Source of the DNA: an uncultured Prevotellaceae bacterium
GTDB lineage: Bacteria; Bacteroidota; Bacteroidia; Bacteroidales; Muribaculaceae
Assembly: GCA_946409635.1 (NCBI GenBank)
Contig: CAMJXD010000006.1
Location: forward strand, 1 to 64,000
Direction: 5' to 3'
DNA: 64,000 nucleotides
Both the position numbers and the translations under genes were made by a program. The notes under the pieces are model-generated. The model did no database searches. It had not been told where the DNA came from and saw only the letters and a program-made list of their open reading frames with translations. Shown here one piece after another: positions 33,753 to 42,689 of the stretch. Each line of letters opens with the position of its first letter. Position 1 is the stretch's first letter.

Positions 33753-34346
33753 CTCAATAGGCACTCTAGGCCTCTTTTAACCTGCTAAATTACTACAAAA
33801 GAGCCAAACCCGCGCTCCCCGTGCCACAAAAATCACAACCCGACAACATTTTTTCACAATCTCAGTCCGGGCCTTTCCCACGTCACCTCATGGCGGCAAT
33901 TCAAAGCCCGGGGCGGGGTCAATCGCCACGGGCTGCCATCATGTTAGCATCATTGCTCATCATTGTGTAATAATCTACAGTTCTCAAGTTTCAATTCTTA
34001 TGAGGGGCTCGTTGTGTGTCTTGGCACTGCAAAGTTATCACTCAATCAGGCTTTCTATTTAGGATTATTGCAGTTTTCATTTGGACAACTTGTGCTTTTT
34101 TGACCTTGTCTTTTATGTTTTTTTGACCTTGTTTTCAGGCAACCTGCTGTCAATCAGCAAGTTTGATTACCAAAAAGAAAAATACAATATCATTTTGACA
34201 ACAAAATCGCCATTTTTTAAAGAAAAAGGACAAGAAATTTTGCATAATCAAATATTTATTCTACTTTTGCCCCCGCTTTCAAAACAAAATGAAAACCAAA
34301 TTTTAGGGCTAATTAATCATTCATCAACATTAACAACCATCAACAA
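33753..34346. other. intergenic region between divergent genes
   Basis: No gene was seen. A minus-strand TAACTTTG (34037-34030) is a candidate -7 box for the DUF5106 operon, but it would give a leader of about 270 nt and lacks a -33. The stretch from about 34060 to 34346 is strikingly AT-rich and holds the plus-strand promoter. A short open frame at 34081-34350 overlaps that promoter and does not look coding. Confidence 0.5.
34239..34269 (+). promoter_or_regulatory. promoter of the dockerin-tailed secreted protein
   Basis: TTTG (34239-34242), 19 bp, TACTTTTG (34262-34269); the ATG follows 77 bp later. Confidence 0.75.
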
Positions 34347-35735
34347 ATGACTAAAAAAATTAGACTGGCAGCTGCTTGCCTTGTAGCATTGTGTGCTTTT
34401 TCGGCAGTAGCTCAGAATCTCTCTTTCCGCGGTGTTTACCAGACAAGTCGCGACGATAATTATCCTAATGGCTTCTACAGCGAGTATGTCGGCTGGAACT
34501 CTACCCTGGGTAAGGTTATCTTCATCGTCCAGCAGGGACTCTATAAGATGGAATGGGACGGAACCAACGTCTCGATGCCCGTCAAGGATCCCGAGGTCAA
34601 CAAGGATGACTTCTACTCTGGCGGCCGCTTTACCGACAACGACAAGGCGCTCTGGGCTTCCAACTTCAACATGATGTATGCCAACTCGGGAGCCGTCATC
34701 AAGGATGGCGTTCTCACCACCGTCATGTCGCGCACCGACATGCAGAACCCCGACGGCACCTGGGTCACCAACGACACCAACCGCTTTGCCGTGCGCAAGT
34801 GGGATGCGGTGACCGGTGACCTCCTCGGCGAGACCCAGATTCACCCGGCTTGGGACTGCCTTGAGTCGGCAGGCATGGCCGTCAACCCTAAGGACGGCAA
34901 GGTCTACGGCCTCTTCCACATCACCAACAAGTATTTACCTGATTCGATCCTCAACGACCCCGACTTCTTTGCCGACGAGAATGCCGATTCCACCGATTCC
35001 GGCTATGCCATCTGCACCATCGACCTCGACAACATGGTCATCCACCAGATCACGCCGGGCCTCTACTACAACAACTTCGTCACTTTTGCCATCAACAGCG
35101 AGGGCCGCGCCTTTGCTATGACCAGTGGCGGCGGCAACGCTGCTGTTCCCGCCGAGGACGGCAAGATTTATGACATGTACGGCGAGCTGAGCGGTTCTCA
35201 CGTCTTTGAGTTTGACCTCACGAGCGGACTCATGATCGATGACAACCGCGTCAACACCGGCTACAGCTCACAGGTAAGACGACAGGCGGCATGCTTCAGC
35301 AAGAACGACCCCAACAAGATGTACTGGATGGGATACTTCAACAGTGGCATGGGCTTTGACGACAGTGGCAACTGGAATCCCCTGCCCGACCAGACTTGGC
35401 TGACCAACGGCAAGTATGACACAGCCCTCTACGAGGTAGACATCACCACTGGCGAGGCCAACCGCCTGGGCATCATCCAGGACCGTTACCTGTTTGCCTA
35501 CATGTGGGTCGATGGCGAGGAAGACCAGCAACCCGCAGCACAGCCTGGCGACATCAACGGTGACGGCAACATCAACGTCAGTGACGTCATCATGCTCATC
35601 AACTACCTGACCACAGGCGACGCCACGGGCATCATCATGGCCAATGCCAACTGTGACCAGGACGCTGCTGGCAACGTCAACATCTCTGATGCCACAGCAC
35701 TCATCAACTTCGTGCTCGCCAGCCGCTGGCAATAA
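34347..35735 (+). CDS. secreted protein with dockerin-like C-terminus
   Basis: 462 aa. A signal peptide (KKIRLAAACLVALCAFSAVA) is followed by about 370 residues that read like a beta-propeller (repeated LYKMEWDG, AICTIDLDN, ALYEVDITTG), typical of secreted Bacteroidales proteins of unknown function. The last 65 residues hold two dockerin-type loops (GDINGDGNINVSDVIMLIN and NCDQDAAGNVNISDATALIN). It is the second dockerin-tailed protein in the window, after the LRR protein at 5.8 kb, and no cohesin is visible. It is monocistronic. Confidence 0.78.
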   Translation: MTKKIRLAAACLVALCAFSAVAQNLSFRGVYQTSRDDNYPNGFYSEYVGWNSTLGKVIFIVQQGLYKMEWDGTNVSMPVKDPEVNKDDFYSGGRFTDNDKALWASNFNMMYANSGAVIKDGVLTTVMSRTDMQNPDGTWVTNDTNRFAVRKWDAVTGDLLGETQIHPAWDCLESAGMAVNPKDGKVYGLFHITNKYLPDSILNDPDFFADENADSTDSGYAICTIDLDNMVIHQITPGLYYNNFVTFAINSEGRAFAMTSGGGNAAVPAEDGKIYDMYGELSGSHVFEFDLTSGLMIDDNRVNTGYSSQVRRQAACFSKNDPNKMYWMGYFNSGMGFDDSGNWNPLPDQTWLTNGKYDTALYEVDITTGEANRLGIIQDRYLFAYMWVDGEEDQQPAAQPGDINGDGNINVSDVIMLINYLTTGDATGIIMANANCDQDAAGNVNISDATALINFVLASRWQ

Positions 35736-35755
35736 TCACAAGACATCATTCCCCA

Positions 35756-35790
35756 CAATGGGGGCTGCGCCGCTGGCACAGCCCCCATTG
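35756..35790. terminator. terminator between convergent genes
   Basis: CAATGGGGGCTG (35756-35767) pairs perfectly with CAGCCCCCATTG (35779-35790); the loop is 11 nt. It is a strong stem with few T residues after it. Confidence 0.7.
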
Positions 35791-35876
35791 CTATAGAATC
35801 TCGAGTGCTACTGCACGCTAATCGGCCCTCTCTGGTTTAAGTGAAGGGATTAGGGCCTCAAGAATTGTATCAGCTA

Positions 35877-36530
35877 CTACCTGACGTATGGTTTGATGGC
35901 GTCTCGCCAGATCAGGTATCCCTTACCCATCAGGTGCAAGCCGTCGTTAGTCAGCTCGGCTCGCAGGCGTCCCTGCTCGTCGGCAAACAGCGGATACAGG
36001 TTGATCCACGTCACGCCCTGTCGCCGTGCCACCTGCTCGAGCAAGGCATTGGCCTCGACCACCACATGGTCACGCCCCACGAGCAGTTTCCACTCGCGCA
36101 CGTCGTTATTGAACGGCAACAGGCTCTGCAGGTAGATCTTGGTTCTGGGCGAACCCTGCTTGACCATGACAATCAGGCGCTCGGTCACGCGGGCAATGCT
36201 GTCGGCTGTCACCCCGTGAGAGATGTCGTTGACACCGCTCATGATGAACAACTTCTTGGGCTGCCCCTTGATAATCGGGTCGATGCGGTCGATCAGCCCC
36301 TGCACGATGTCGCCCACGATGCCGCGGTTCTTGATGTGCTTGTTGCCCAGCAACTCGTTGAACTCACAGCCGTCGGTCAGGCTATTGCCCAGCATGACAA
36401 TGTCCTTCTTGCCGATTGGCAGCTCGTCAAACAGCGTAGCGCGCCGTGCGTAATACGGGTCCTGATTGGCCTGAGCCACAGCTCCAAGTCCCACCAGAGC
36501 CATTACAGCCAGCAATAAAAACCTTCTCAT
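35877..36530 (-). CDS. exported SGNH/GDSL hydrolase
   Basis: 217 aa with a signal peptide (RRFLLLAVMALVGLGAVAQA). The nucleophile is S50 in MLGNSLTDG; the oxyanion residues are in the GDIVQG and SGVNDISHG blocks, and the acid-base pair in NDGLHLMGKGY. All four SGNH blocks are intact, so it should be an active esterase. As the last gene of the peptidoglycan recycling operon, a plausible substrate is O-acetylated sugar, but that is inference from context. The ATG at 36530 is preferred over a GTG at 36533. Confidence 0.87.
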   Translation of the reverse strand: MRRFLLLAVMALVGLGAVAQANQDPYYARRATLFDELPIGKKDIVMLGNSLTDGCEFNELLGNKHIKNRGIVGDIVQGLIDRIDPIIKGQPKKLFIMSGVNDISHGVTADSIARVTERLIVMVKQGSPRTKIYLQSLLPFNNDVREWKLLVGRDHVVVEANALLEQVARRQGVTWINLYPLFADEQGRLRAELTNDGLHLMGKGYLIWRDAIKPYVR

Positions 36531-36569
36531 CACTAATCGTTCTAGATAGAGTTAATAGTTCTAGAGTAA

Positions 36570-37385
36570 TTATGCTCCCCTGTAAGCGTCGATAGCCTTC
36601 TTCACCGAGCCGTGAAGCAGCAACAGGCGCTTGGCATCATCATAGGGCAGTTTCAGCTCATCTACCAGCCAGCGTGTGCCACGGTCAACAAGCTTCTGAT
36701 TGGTGAGTTGCATGTTCACCATCTTGTTACCCTTCACACGGCCCATCTGTATCATCACGCTGGTCGAAATCATGTTACAGATCAGTTTCTGCCCAGTGCC
36801 GCTCTTCATGCGGGAGCTACCGGTGACATACTCGGGGCCGACGACCATCTCGATGGCAATCTCGGCGACCTCGCTGACTGGGGCACCGGGATTGCTGGTG
36901 ATGGCAGCAGTCATGCAGCCGTGGGCACGCGCATCACGCAGGGCGCCGATGACGTAAGGGGTCGTCCCCGATGCCGCGATACCGATGACCGTGTCCAGTG
37001 GCGTGATATGATAGGCCTCCAGGTCCTTCCATCCCTGTTGGGTGTCGTCCTCGGCATTCTCGACGGCGTTGCGCAAGGCGGTATCGCCTCCTGCTATCAG
37101 ACCGATGATCCACCCCGGCGACATGCCGAAGGTGGGCGGTATCTCGCTCGCGTCAAGCACGCCCAGGCGACCACTCGTGCCTGCACCCATATAGAAGATG
37201 CGTCCGCCTTTCTTCATGCGCTCAACGATGGCAATCACCAGGCGCTCGATTTGCGGAATCGCCTGTTGAACAGCATCGGCCACCTTGTGGTCCTCCTGAT
37301 TAATCTCGGTGAGTATCTCATGCACCGACTTCTTTTCCAGGTTATCATATAGCGACTCTTGTTCGCTGATTTTCACAAAAGCCAT
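36570..37385 (-). CDS. murQ: N-acetylmuramic acid 6-phosphate etherase
   Basis: Cleaves the lactyl ether of MurNAc 6-phosphate to give GlcNAc 6-phosphate and D-lactate, the defining step of MurNAc recycling. The SIS domain is clear: IFYMGAGTSGRLGVLDASE (catalytic-type Glu81), IAASGTTPYVIGAL, and TGSSRMKSGTGQKLICNM. The length, 271 aa, is slightly short of the family because the C-terminal helix is brief. The ATG at 37385 is chosen over a TTG two codons upstream. The gene directly follows the kinase that would supply its substrate. Confidence 0.96.
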   Translation of the reverse strand: MAFVKISEQESLYDNLEKKSVHEILTEINQEDHKVADAVQQAIPQIERLVIAIVERMKKGGRIFYMGAGTSGRLGVLDASEIPPTFGMSPGWIIGLIAGGDTALRNAVENAEDDTQQGWKDLEAYHITPLDTVIGIAASGTTPYVIGALRDARAHGCMTAAITSNPGAPVSEVAEIAIEMVVGPEYVTGSSRMKSGTGQKLICNMISTSVMIQMGRVKGNKMVNMQLTNQKLVDRGTRWLVDELKLPYDDAKRLLLLHGSVKKAIDAYRGA

Positions 37386-37462
37386 AATCAATCAAATTTT
37401 TATTCTACTACAAATGAATTCTTGCCGGCTGCCTTACATCCGGTCGGCAATGTCTGGCGCCA

Positions 37463-38314
37463 TCAGGCCTCGGCCGAGTGGTACTTCACCAGGCCCTCCA
37501 TCGGTTCCTTCATGACAACTCCGATGGTGATGCCCAGAGCCTCGGCGGCCTCTTGAAGCACGGCCTTCTCATACAGTGCAATCGAACCCACAAAGTTGCA
37601 GGGCAATTCCTTGTAATGCGGATAGCTGGCCACGTTGCGCTTAAAGAAGTCGGTAAACGACCGCAGCACGATGTCGTGGATCGACGGTTCGTCGATGTTC
37701 CGCTCCAGGAACGGCGCAAACTGAGCCAGGAAACGGTTGGCGGCCGGCTTGCGATACACCGACGTGATGATGGTCGTGTAGTCAAGATTATATTCCTTCA
37801 TGAACTTGTCACACAGGTGTTGGGGCAGCTGCTTCTTGAGCACGTCGCCCACCAGCAGCTTGCCCAGCACGGCACCGCTGCCCTCATCGCCCAGAATGTA
37901 GCCCAGCGGCGACACATTCTCGACAACCTTCTCACCGTCGTAGTAGCACGAATTACTGCCCGTGCCCAGGATACAGGCGATACCAGGCTGGCGGCCGCAC
38001 ACGGCACGCGCGGCTGCAAGCAAGTCACTGGCGACCTCCACTTTTTCGGTACTCGTCAGGTTGGCACGCAGGGCATTCACCACCTGCTGCTTGATCTCGT
38101 CCGAGATGATGCCGGCACCATAGTAGTAGATCTCGTCTACACGGTAATTGGTCAAGTGAGGCATCAGCTCACGCTTGATCTGTTCCTTCATCTCTTCCTC
38201 GGTGAGCAACAGCGCATTCATGCCGGTTGTGAATATCTGCGCTACCTTTTCTTTTCCATTCAGCAGCGTCCAGTTGATCTTGGTGGAGCCGCAGTCTGCA
38301 ATAAGAATCATCAT
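37463..38314 (-). CDS. BadF/BadG-type sugar kinase, MurK-like
   Basis: 283 aa in the BadF/BadG/BcrA ATPase family (ASKHA fold). DCGSTKINW is the first phosphate loop, ILGTGSNSC the second, and GYILGDEGSGAVLG the family signature. The neighbours fit the kinase that phosphorylates MurNAc (MurK in Tannerella), just upstream of MurQ. Some relatives use GlcNAc instead. A paralogue lies at 52558-53418. Confidence 0.88.
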   Translation of the reverse strand: MMILIADCGSTKINWTLLNGKEKVAQIFTTGMNALLLTEEEMKEQIKRELMPHLTNYRVDEIYYYGAGIISDEIKQQVVNALRANLTSTEKVEVASDLLAAARAVCGRQPGIACILGTGSNSCYYDGEKVVENVSPLGYILGDEGSGAVLGKLLVGDVLKKQLPQHLCDKFMKEYNLDYTTIITSVYRKPAANRFLAQFAPFLERNIDEPSIHDIVLRSFTDFFKRNVASYPHYKELPCNFVGSIALYEKAVLQEAAEALGITIGVVMKEPMEGLVKYHSAEA

Positions 38315-38359
38315 AATATCTTAGTTTTTTTATTAGTTATTATTCCTTGATTGTCAACA

Positions 38360-39523
38360 CTATATCTTAATGTAAATCTTCTTCTTGTACAACACGTGGC
38401 CAATCACCCAGTTAAGCAGCACAAAGCACACAGCATACAGGGCCGAAGCCGTGTACTCGTTGAACCACGAGTTCAACATGCGATAAGCTTCACTATGGAT
38501 CGTCAAGTTGCCGCCATCGGCATCATGCCCGATGGGGATAGCACCGAACAAGATAGCCAGTACCGTACCTATCAGGTACAAGGCCAGCGGGTTCACGCCA
38601 AACGACTCAAAGAACCTGCCCCATGCCGGCTTGTGCCCCTTCACGTCGATGTAGTGGATGAGCATCGCCTGGATGCACATTGCCATGCCGCACGTGATCA
38701 GTACAAACGTCGACGACCACATCTTCTTGCCACACGGGATGCCATACTGCAGCAGCCAGCCGGCCAGCAGCATCACGGTTCCCCACAACAGCATTGTGCT
38801 CACGCGCTCGCCGTTGTTGTGCACGGCCAGAATCATCCGGCCCACCATGTAGCCGATGAGCACGTGGGCGATACACGGCAGGGTGCTCAAGATGCCCTCA
38901 GGATCCAGCGAGATACTCTCGCCATAGGCGCTCTCATGATACATGTGATTGCTACCCAGCACGCTGTTGTCGATACGGGCAATGATGTTGTCCAGCGAGA
39001 ACTCGTAGCCATGGCCCAGCCCCAGGATCAAGGCATAGGCCACCAGGATAATGCCGATCAGCCACGGTATCAACCGCTTGTTGAACAACACCACACACAT
39101 CGACCCGAAGAAGTACACCAGCGCCAACCGCTGGAATACGCCCAGATAACGCAGCGTGTCCAGGTTGTTCACGGCCTCGCTAAACGGGGCGCCGTTGCAC
39201 AGGCCACGCACCAGATGGCCAAACCACTGCACCACCCAGCCGATGAGAAACAGCACCACTGTGCGGCGCACGATTTTGGCCAGCAGCGGCCCCGACAGCT
39301 TGTAATTGAACTTCTTCAATGAAAAGGCCATCGACACACCCATGCAGAAGATGAAGAACGGGAACACCAGGTCGGTAGGCGTCAGCCCTATCCAATCGGC
39401 GTGCTCCAGCGGGCGGTACAGGTAGCTCCACGTACCGGGATTGTTTACCAGCAGCATCCCCGCAATCGTTATTCCTCGCAGGATATCCAGCGACAGCAAT
39501 CGTTTATTTTCTCTTTTTACCAT
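38360..39523 (-). CDS. DUF5009-type membrane protein, MurT-like
   Basis: 387 aa with about ten membrane helices. RLLSLDILRGITIAGMLLVN is the typical start of the DUF5009/COG4299 family, related to heparan-alpha-glucosaminide acetyltransferase. Members next to murK and murQ in Tannerella are reported MurNAc transporters (MurT), and the same order is kept here. Whether this one transports or acetylates an amino sugar cannot be told from sequence. The ATG at 39523 starts the family's normal N-terminus. Confidence 0.8.
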   Translation of the reverse strand: MVKRENKRLLSLDILRGITIAGMLLVNNPGTWSYLYRPLEHADWIGLTPTDLVFPFFIFCMGVSMAFSLKKFNYKLSGPLLAKIVRRTVVLFLIGWVVQWFGHLVRGLCNGAPFSEAVNNLDTLRYLGVFQRLALVYFFGSMCVVLFNKRLIPWLIGIILVAYALILGLGHGYEFSLDNIIARIDNSVLGSNHMYHESAYGESISLDPEGILSTLPCIAHVLIGYMVGRMILAVHNNGERVSTMLLWGTVMLLAGWLLQYGIPCGKKMWSSTFVLITCGMAMCIQAMLIHYIDVKGHKPAWGRFFESFGVNPLALYLIGTVLAILFGAIPIGHDADGGNLTIHSEAYRMLNSWFNEYTASALYAVCFVLLNWVIGHVLYKKKIYIKI

Positions 39524-39572
39524 AACTCTCTGTTTCTTTGGGTAAAATAGGGACGGTTCTTTTTTCACCCTT

Positions 39573-40826
39573 TTAGTGGTACAGGTAATACTTAGCCGAA
39601 CGTATCTTGAAGATTTCTACGTCCTTATTCCAGTAACCGGCAAAATCCTCAACACGATAGCGCTTGACAAAGCGCTCGCGAATCTCCTTGCTGCCGCACA
39701 CCTTGTCAAACATCGCATAACGCTTGGGATTCTGGCCGAACAGTTCGACCTGGGGGTACATCTCATGAATCACCTGCAGGAAGTAGAACTGCGTCAGGCA
39801 CAACTGGGCAGCATCCACGTCGGTGATGTAGGTCTGCACACCGTGCACCTCTTGCAACGACTTGTCAACGGCGACGCTCAAGGCAAAAAACGGCTTGTAG
39901 TTGATGGGCCTGAAGTGCAGGCCTGGCAGGTTCAGGGCATTCATGTTCATCGCCAGCGAGTCGGCGTTGATCCACGAGGCGGCAAACGTCTGGAACGGCA
40001 ACGTGTAGCCGATGCCGGTGTTGAAGATATACAGTTCACCCAGAATGCCCGACACGGGATAGAAAAATGCGCTCTCGGGCGTGGGAATCTGCGGCGAGGG
40101 GGCCACCCACGGCATGCCCGTGTCGCGGAACTTCATGTCACGCGTCCAGCCCTGCATAGGGATAACAGTCAATTTGCAGCCATGCCCGGTCTTGGACTCT
40201 TGGGCGATGATGCCCTCCTCGTTGAGGAATCTGGCCAGTTCGCCGGGGGTAAGGCCGTAGATGTAGGGGATGGCATACTTGCTCACAAACGAGAAATAAC
40301 CCGGCTCCACGAGGTTGCCCTCCACCTTGTTGCCTCCAAGCGGGTTGGGACGGTCCAGCACCATAAACTCAGTGCCATACTTGGCGCAAGCCTGCATGCA
40401 CACGCCCATTGTGGCATAGAACGTGTAGCTGCGGCATCCCACGTCCTGGATGTCATAGACCAGCACGTCGATGTCGCGCAGCATATCGGCGGTGGGCTCA
40501 TGCGTCTTACCGAACAGCGAGTACATCTTGATGCCCGTTATCGGGTCGACGGCGTCGCCCACGGCATCGCCGGCATGGGCATTGCCGCGCACGCCATGCT
40601 CCGGGCCGAACAGGGCCACCAGCCTGACGCCGGGAGCCTCGTTGAGGATGTCGACGGTGCTCTTGAGGTTGTTGTCGATGCCGCTGGGGTTAGTCACCAG
40701 CCCCACACGCTTGCCCTGCAACTGCTTGAAACCGCCGTCGCGCAGCACCTCGACACCCGGCTTGACAACCGCCCCGGCCGTCATCGCCACCACACTCACA
40801 ATGATTGCTAACAATATCTTCTTCAT
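39573..40826 (-). CDS. namZ: exo-beta-N-acetylmuramidase NamZ (GH171, DUF1343)
   Basis: 417 aa with a signal peptide (KKILLAIIVSVVAMTAGAVV). VGLVTNPSGIDNN, LFGPEHGVRG, and YDIQDVGCRSYTFYATM are hallmarks of the DUF1343/NamZ family, whose founding member releases MurNAc from the non-reducing end of peptidoglycan fragments. It would act outside the cytoplasmic membrane and feed the transporter, kinase and etherase that follow in the operon. The ATG at 40826 starts the signal peptide directly. Confidence 0.92.
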   Translation of the reverse strand: MKKILLAIIVSVVAMTAGAVVKPGVEVLRDGGFKQLQGKRVGLVTNPSGIDNNLKSTVDILNEAPGVRLVALFGPEHGVRGNAHAGDAVGDAVDPITGIKMYSLFGKTHEPTADMLRDIDVLVYDIQDVGCRSYTFYATMGVCMQACAKYGTEFMVLDRPNPLGGNKVEGNLVEPGYFSFVSKYAIPYIYGLTPGELARFLNEEGIIAQESKTGHGCKLTVIPMQGWTRDMKFRDTGMPWVAPSPQIPTPESAFFYPVSGILGELYIFNTGIGYTLPFQTFAASWINADSLAMNMNALNLPGLHFRPINYKPFFALSVAVDKSLQEVHGVQTYITDVDAAQLCLTQFYFLQVIHEMYPQVELFGQNPKRYAMFDKVCGSKEIRERFVKRYRVEDFAGYWNKDVEIFKIRSAKYYLYH

Positions 40827-40861
40827 AAACAACTGATATTAAATGTTTTCTTAACTACGAA

Positions 40862-41265
40862 TCAATCTGATTCTTCTGATTTTTTCTTCATGAAATTGAA
40901 CAAACGCTCCATCTTGAGCTTTTTCTCACCAAAATTGGCAAGGATTGCAAGATCAAATCCTGTAGCCTTCAGATAATTGAACACTTGGGCCAGATGAACC
41001 TCATTTAATCTCTCTACAGCCTTCAACTCCACAATTATCTTATCATAACAGATAAAATCAGCAATATAATCCTGTTAATTTCATGTCCTTTATAGGATAT
41101 CTTGAGGTGAGCCTCACGAATATAAGGAATCCCTTTTTCTTTGAATTCAATCTCCAAAGCTTCTTGATAGACTTTCTCAAGAAATCCTGAGCCCAATTCA
41201 TTAAAAACATTCATTAGGCAACCCCTTATCGCATAGGATTCTTTTTCATAAAGAAACTTTTCCAT
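40862..41265 (-). pseudogene. frameshifted GxxExxY protein gene
   Basis: The open part encodes KFLYEKESYAIRGCLMNVF..GFLEKVYQEALEI, which contains the GxxExxY signature. After EIN the frame must shift by one base to continue as [20 protein letters not shown], followed by [12 protein letters not shown], and to end at 40862. One missing base near 41068-41072 (AACAGGATT) explains it. GxxExxY proteins have a PD-(D/E)xK-like fold and unknown role. It interrupts the peptidoglycan operon, has lower GC than its neighbours, and is probably an inserted, decaying gene. A sequencing error is the main alternative. Confidence 0.85.
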
Positions 41266-41291
41266 ATTAAATCAGAAAAATCCGTAGTTTT

Positions 41292-42641
41292 TTAGTCGGT
41301 TTTCTTGCCGTAGTCGGGATCAATAGTGCGGTCCACAAAGTAGGTCACGATCAGCGTGGCGAAGCAGCAGGCCATCACCATCCAGAAGAAGTTCACATAG
41401 CCGATGGCCTCCTGGATGTAACCGGCGACAAAACCCGGCAGCATCATGCTCAGCGCCATGAAAGCGGTGCAGATGGCATAGTGCGACGTCTTGAACTCTC
41501 CCTCACTGAAGTACATCATATACAACATGTAAGCCGTGAAGCCGAAGCCGTATCCAAACTGCTCAATGCACAGGGCGATAGTGATAATCACGATGTTGGC
41601 GGGCTGGGCAATAGCCAGATAGACAAACGTCAGGCAAGGCAGCGTCATGCACGCGGCCATCACCCAGAGCGATTTTTTCAGACCCACACGCGACGAGTAG
41701 ATACCACCCAGGATACCTCCTAACAACAAGGCTATCACACCGAACACGCCATAGACGGTTCCCACCATCTCGGTGCTCAGGCCCAGGCCGCCCTGCTCGG
41801 TACTGTGCACGAGGAAGGGCTGGCACAGTTTGATGAGGAAGCCCTCGGGCAAGCGGTACAGCAGCATGAAGGCGATGGCCAGCAGCACACCGGGCTTCTT
41901 GACGAAGGTAACAAACGAGTTACCCAGTTCTGCCAGGTTGCTCTTGGCAGCACCGCCAGCATCGCCCGCCAACTCGTTGCGGGGCCTGTCATCGGCCGAG
42001 TGCGGCAAGGCAAAGGTGTGGTAGAGCGTGATCAGGAAGAACACGACGGCCGACACGCCCAGCGTGATCTGCCACGACAAGGGGATGTTGCCTGTATTCT
42101 TCTCAATGAGGCCGGCAATGAACACCAGTCCACCCTGACCAAAGACCGAAGCCACACGGTAGAACACGCTGCGGATACCAATGAAAGCGGCCTGGCTGCT
42201 CGGGCTATGCGCCAGCATATAGAAGCCGTCAGCAGCGATGTCATGCGTTGCCGACGCAAATGCCGCGATGATGAACAGCACCAGCGTGAACCAGAAAATG
42301 CTGATTGACGTGTTCCCGCCAGCGATGGTCGCAGCATCGGGATGCGGCAGGGTCACGGTGAGCAGGATGAGCATCGCGGTCATGATGACCTGCATGGCAA
42401 CGATCCACCAGCGCTTGGTCTTCACCACATCGACGATGGGGCTCCAGATGCCCTTGAGGAACCACGGGAAATACAACAGCGTCGTGAAGAATGACATGTC
42501 TCCGTTAGGAACGCCCATCTTGGTGAACATCATCACCGAGATGTTGTTGACCACAAAGTAAGGCACGCCCTCGGCAAAGTAGAGGGTAGGCACCCACCAC
42601 CAAGGGGTTTTCTGTTGAGGTTCGATTCGAGTCTCTTTCAT
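41292..42641 (-). CDS. AmpG-like MFS permease
   Basis: 449 aa with twelve hydrophobic segments. LYFAEGVPYFVVNNISVMMF and STEMVGTVYGVFGVIALLLGG resemble the AmpG (muropeptide permease) branch of the major facilitator superfamily. With NamZ and MurQ in the same operon, import of anhydro-muropeptides or amino sugars is likely. It and the DUF5009 protein give the operon two candidate inner-membrane importers. Confidence 0.82.
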   Translation of the reverse strand: MKETRIEPQQKTPWWWVPTLYFAEGVPYFVVNNISVMMFTKMGVPNGDMSFFTTLLYFPWFLKGIWSPIVDVVKTKRWWIVAMQVIMTAMLILLTVTLPHPDAATIAGGNTSISIFWFTLVLFIIAAFASATHDIAADGFYMLAHSPSSQAAFIGIRSVFYRVASVFGQGGLVFIAGLIEKNTGNIPLSWQITLGVSAVVFFLITLYHTFALPHSADDRPRNELAGDAGGAAKSNLAELGNSFVTFVKKPGVLLAIAFMLLYRLPEGFLIKLCQPFLVHSTEQGGLGLSTEMVGTVYGVFGVIALLLGGILGGIYSSRVGLKKSLWVMAACMTLPCLTFVYLAIAQPANIVIITIALCIEQFGYGFGFTAYMLYMMYFSEGEFKTSHYAICTAFMALSMMLPGFVAGYIQEAIGYVNFFWMVMACCFATLIVTYFVDRTIDPDYGKKTD

Positions 42642-42689
42642 ATCTTATATCGTTTAAAGTTTATTTCGTGATAATCAATAAGCCAGCAA

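Noticed and set aside
34081-34350. 89-codon plus-strand frame in the AT-rich gap
   Set aside because: It overlaps the promoter and start of the next gene and reads like translated AT-rich non-coding sequence.
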